64,000 bases of DNA, taken from positions 1 to 64,000 of the forward strand of contig CAJQNF010000051.1 in assembly GCA_905479625.1 (NCBI GenBank), given 5' to 3'. The notes under the pieces were generated by a model, which saw nothing but the letters and a program-made list of their open reading frames with translations, did no database searches and was not told the DNA's origin. A program made the translations under genes and the position numbers. Source of the DNA: an uncultured Flavobacteriaceae bacterium. Lineage in GTDB: Bacteria > Bacteroidota > Bacteroidia > Flavobacteriales > Flavobacteriaceae. How positions within the stretch are numbered: position 1 is the first letter of the stretch; each line of letters opens with the position of its first letter. This document shows, piece after piece, positions 60,819 to 64,000 of this stretch.

Positions 60819-61283
60819 TTAAGCGTTTTTTAAATTGGCTGCAGTCTTGATTGCTTTCTTGATCCTGGTATAGGTGCCACAACGGCAAATATTACCGTCC
60901 ATCACTGCATCAATTTCTTCATCACTGGGATTTGGATTGTTATTTAAAAATGCACTGGCTTGCATGATTTGCCCAGCCTGGCAATAGCCACATTGGTACA
61001 CATCGTGCTCTAGCCAAGCCTTTTGAACAGGATGGTCACCATTTTCTGACAAACCTTCTATAGTTGTAATTTCCTGACTGCCCACGGCAGAAACTGGCAC
61101 GGAACAGGAGCGAACCGCTACGCCACCAAGATGAACTGTACAAGATCCACATTGTGCAATTCCACAGCCATATTTTGTGCCTACTAATTTCAAGTGGTCC
61201 CGAAGCACCCATAATATGGGAGTTGTAGGATCAACCTGAACTTGTTGACTTTTTCCGTTAATGTTGAGGTTATAATCTGCCAT
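60819..61283 (-). CDS. (2Fe-2S)-binding subunit (IorA-like) of molybdo-hydroxylase
   Basis: [16 protein letters not shown] and [11 protein letters not shown]...[12 protein letters not shown] cluster motifs. Confidence 0.95.
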   Translation of the reverse strand: MADYNLNINGKSQQVQVDPTTPILWVLRDHLKLVGTKYGCGIAQCGSCTVHLGGVAVRSCSVPVSAVGSQEITTIEGLSENGDHPVQKAWLEHDVYQCGYCQAGQIMQASAFLNNNPNPSDEEIDAVMDGNICRCGTYTRIKKAIKTAANLKNA

Positions 61284-61541
61284 GATATAAATTTTTATTG
61301 ATAGCTTTTATATGTTGAATCTGGAAAGAATCCAGAATTATTTTTCATGAAATCAATTGTTCTTTCATCTTGATAATTAATATCATGATGAGGTCAATTA
61401 ATTCTATTTAAATTTAGGAAAAAAAAAACAACTGGAATAGAGGGATTTAAGAAAAAGTTTTTAACAACGATTTGATTTACAGTTAAATGAATTTAAAGGG
61501 GCGGGATTCAAAATAATAATTACCTTCAACTAAGCCGTAGA

Positions 61542-62627
61542 CTATTGCTCTAACTTTTTTACGGCTGCTGTCATGACTTTAAAGCATTCCGTTTGACTGC
61601 CCTTTTCATCCATAACAGGAGGACTAAAATAATCATCAATAAAACTATCGGCAGAAGACCATACAGTTTGCATCATTCCCATAAATTTTTTGCTTGTTTC
61701 CGGGGTGGAATTATTTTTAAAATCAGCCATCATTTGCACTTGGGCTTTAGCGACTTCTGGTTTTCTCCATGGGCATGCAATCACATCAAATCCTTTTAAA
61801 GCAAAATAAGCTGGTGTAGGGATGGCTTTTTCATAATGCCAATCACATATGACAACTGTTTTAGGGATCATATCAATGGCTCTTGCGGTATTGTTCATAC
61901 TGCCTTCCCACATGCCTATGTCTGAAGTAGAAGCATCGATCAATCGATCTCCCCACATCCATAACCTTTGTCCTTTTGCAGTTAAATGGTTGCTTAAACG
62001 CGTCACTTCTTCGGCAAATAAGGTTGCAGGATCCATTCCTTTACAACGAGGACATTTTGGGTCAGCAATATAAAATACTTCGTCAAGTCCTGCATGAAAA
62101 GCATTTGCCTCAAATGCCTCCATGATCTCATCCATTAAATCGAACACCACATCATGTACTTCAGGATGTTGAGGACAGTAGCTCTTACAGTATAGACCAT
62201 CGTCATTGGGCCATTCATATTTTTCAGGAATTTTTATATGGGGTGTTTCATCAAATTCTGGATAAACTTCCAATAGTTTATTGGTCTTTTCTGCCCAACT
62301 TTGGTGGCCCAAAAGATTGACCTGAGGTATTAGATTGATCCCGCTGTTTTTGCAGGAAGCCACAATTTTTTTGACATCCTCTTCAGTAAGCGGGTTTTCG
62401 TCTTGCAACTCAGGCCTTGATTTATATGCATAATTGAAATCAACTCTCAGGACCAAAGTGTTGATTCCTGCCGGGGCAAGTTCATTTTCAATAAAATCAA
62501 CAAATTTATCAACGCCGTTACGATCAGGTGCGGCGATACAAAAACCATTAACAGCAAATACATTTTGAGCCATCATCACACATGGATAAAACAAGGTAAT
62601 GAGTAGTAAATAAATTGTCTTTCTCAT
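61542..62627 (-). CDS. GH20-like (beta-N-acetylhexosaminidase superfamily) secreted protein
   Basis: Signal peptide MRKTIYLLLITLFYPCVMMAQ; LIPQVNLLGHQSWA; NAFHAGLDEVFYI (HxGxDE-like catalytic pair). Track start 62705; internal ATG at 62627 preferred. Confidence 0.75.
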   Translation of the reverse strand: MRKTIYLLLITLFYPCVMMAQNVFAVNGFCIAAPDRNGVDKFVDFIENELAPAGINTLVLRVDFNYAYKSRPELQDENPLTEEDVKKIVASCKNSGINLIPQVNLLGHQSWAEKTNKLLEVYPEFDETPHIKIPEKYEWPNDDGLYCKSYCPQHPEVHDVVFDLMDEIMEAFEANAFHAGLDEVFYIADPKCPRCKGMDPATLFAEEVTRLSNHLTAKGQRLWMWGDRLIDASTSDIGMWEGSMNNTARAIDMIPKTVVICDWHYEKAIPTPAYFALKGFDVIACPWRKPEVAKAQVQMMADFKNNSTPETSKKFMGMMQTVWSSADSFIDDYFSPPVMDEKGSQTECFKVMTAAVKKLEQ

Positions 62628-62716
62628 GTTAAATCTTAACGTACTTCTCATCTTAAGGGCCAATTCTAATTGTAAAAAAACTATTTCATAAAACATATCA
62701 AACAAGAGTCGATCTG

Positions 62717-62733
62717 TTACTATACTATAGTAA
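62717..62733. promoter_or_regulatory. Perfect palindrome TTACTATA-C-TATAGTAA upstream of the GH20-like gene
   Basis: 8-bp arms, 1-nt centre, about 90 bp upstream of the preferred start. Confidence 0.35.
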
Positions 62734-62975
62734 AAGCAAAAAAAAAACAGTTGTTTAAAAATACAAAAATAGTACTGTTAGCAAAAGGTAAAATGATAAT
62801 TTTAAAAGGAGTAGGGAAGGTTGGGGAACTCATTAGGTAATACCTACTTTCATAAAGCCTTTAGACCTTAATGGCACAGATCTGTGAGCAGCAGAAGAAG
62901 AATTCCTTTAAGTAAACTTAGTCTTAAGCATGTAAAACGCATCAAAAATCAATAAGAATAAGCCTAGTTAAACAA

Positions 62976-63004
62976 AGAAAGAACCAATTTAATGGTTCTT
63001 TCTC
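62976..63004. terminator. Hairpin terminator downstream of proteorhodopsin
   Basis: AGAAAGAACCA-ATTTAA-TGGTTCTTTCT. Confidence 0.75.
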
Positions 63005-63037
63005 AGTATTATAAACTCAAATTTTCGACAAAGCCGT

Positions 63038-63760
63038 TTATTCTGAGGAATTTACGGCAAGGCTGTAAATAACCAGACCAAATCCGATTTTGTTTACGGC
63101 ATCACCAATATTGTAAATGACATCCATGGAAAGGGCACCATTTAAGAAATCATACCACCCAGGAGTTCCGGCCATATAGCCTAGAGGATAGATCGCCCAT
63201 CCTACAAGAACAAACCAACAAAGGGTTTTGTGTGCACGTAAAACTGCACCACCGGCTTGTTCTGCCAGCTTTTTGGCACTTCCTAACCATATTTCATATA
63301 CGATATAGAAATAAGCTAATCCTGAAACAAGACCCCAAACCTGCGCCTGATCTCTGTAAACAGCTTCCCCAAAGTATCCTGTAACTAGCATAATAACTGA
63401 AGCAAAAATTAATCTCCACATCAGTGATTTCTTTGCACCGGCAACTTTCAAGATTAAATAGAATTCCACACACATTAAGGGCACAGTCAAAATCCAGTCA
63501 ACATATCTAAAGAAAGTAGGGGAATCACCGTTGGTAGCCCAGTAATCCCTCATATACCAGTAATGAACAGCGGCGATAAATGTAATTAATCCCGACACTA
63601 AAATTGAGGTTTTCCATTTTCTATCAAAATTATTCATGGAGAAAAAGAAAAATACAGATGCAGCCATCATAGCCATACATCCGACAAAAAAAGTAAAACC
63701 AACATAATCATCTTGAGCCATCTTTGGAACAAGAGCAATAAAATTAAATAAGGTTGTCAT
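63038..63760 (-). CDS. Proteorhodopsin, DTE-type proton pump, green-tuned residue
   Basis: RYVDWILTVPLMCVEFYLILKVAGA (D97/T101/M105/E108 equivalents); Schiff-base Lys in GDAVNKIGFGLVIY; ATG at 63760 preferred over 63811. Confidence 0.96.
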   Translation of the reverse strand: MTTLFNFIALVPKMAQDDYVGFTFFVGCMAMMAASVFFFFSMNNFDRKWKTSILVSGLITFIAAVHYWYMRDYWATNGDSPTFFRYVDWILTVPLMCVEFYLILKVAGAKKSLMWRLIFASVIMLVTGYFGEAVYRDQAQVWGLVSGLAYFYIVYEIWLGSAKKLAEQAGGAVLRAHKTLCWFVLVGWAIYPLGYMAGTPGWYDFLNGALSMDVIYNIGDAVNKIGFGLVIYSLAVNSSE

Positions 63761-63921
63761 AATATTTATTTTGTTAAAATTGTCCAACAAATATAGAAAA
63801 AAATTAGACAAAACAGTACTTTAAATTATTATTTTCATATTTTAGCTACCTATAATTTGCTGAATATCATATTTTGAGCTTAAATAATGTTAAAATAGTA
63901 CTGACTTTCTTTTTATTGTGG

Positions 63922-64000
63922 ATGACTACCCAGTTCGACACACAGATTGAAAATCACATGGCGTATTTCCTGATCTTGAGTCTTGGAATTTTACATGGAT
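63922..64000 (+). CDS. blh: Probable 5' end of a Brp/Blh-family beta-carotene 15,15'-dioxygenase, truncated by window edge
   Basis: In-frame MTTQFDTQIENHMAYFLILSLGILHG, with upstream in-frame NNVKIVLTFFLLW; membrane segment ending in LGILHG as at Blh N-termini; divergent from proteorhodopsin. Exact start uncertain. Confidence 0.65.
   Translation, partial: MTTQFDTQIENHMAYFLILSLGILHG

Noticed and set aside
1-64000. tRNA, rRNA, transposase or phage genes
   Set aside because: No tRNA cloverleaf, rRNA stretch, insertion sequence or integrase was recognised by eye; a tRNAscan-SE/ISfinder run would be decisive.

Overview
This is a 64 kb chromosomal segment of an AT-rich marine-type Bacteroidota (Flavobacteriia-like) genome. 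The left ~15 kb is mostly housekeeping: Nudix hydrolase, L31 type B, glutamine cyclotransferase, SDR, SprT-like, mannose-1-P guanylyltransferase, DUF389, Mla-type ABC transporter, PafA-like phosphatase and a DEAD-box helicase. From about 15.9 to 55.3 kb there is one very long, almost entirely plus-strand polysaccharide utilisation locus, probably for laminarin or a related beta-1,3/1,6-glucan. It has a transmembrane Y_Y_Y/LuxR regulator, SusC/SusD, a modular CBM-like surface lipoprotein, three GH16, two GH30, four GH17 domains, a further TIM-barrel GH, a putative giant cytosolic glucan phosphorylase (GH161/GH149-like), a GH94 phosphorylase, a CotH-like lipoprotein and five inner-membrane sugar transporters. 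Its most unusual component is a single ORF (40538..42880) that fuses a GPH/MFS sugar transporter to a C-terminal, predicted cytoplasmic GH17 domain, followed 2 nt later by a stand-alone paralogue of that GH17 domain. The locus appears designed to import beta-glucan oligomers intact and break them down in the cytosol by phosphorolysis and GH17 activity; no GH3 beta-glucosidase is visible. A second notable signal is a four-copy tandem array of ~190-bp non-coding units (about 12014..12720) between the convergent pafA-like and DEAD-box helicase genes. Each unit carries a terminator-like hairpin and a conserved block, suggesting a small-RNA or structured 3' UTR array. The right end carries a Tat-exported molybdo-hydroxylase pair, a GH20-like protein, a green-type (DTE, M105-equivalent) proteorhodopsin and the divergent truncated start of a probable blh retinal-synthesis gene. 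All family calls are by eye, with no database search.
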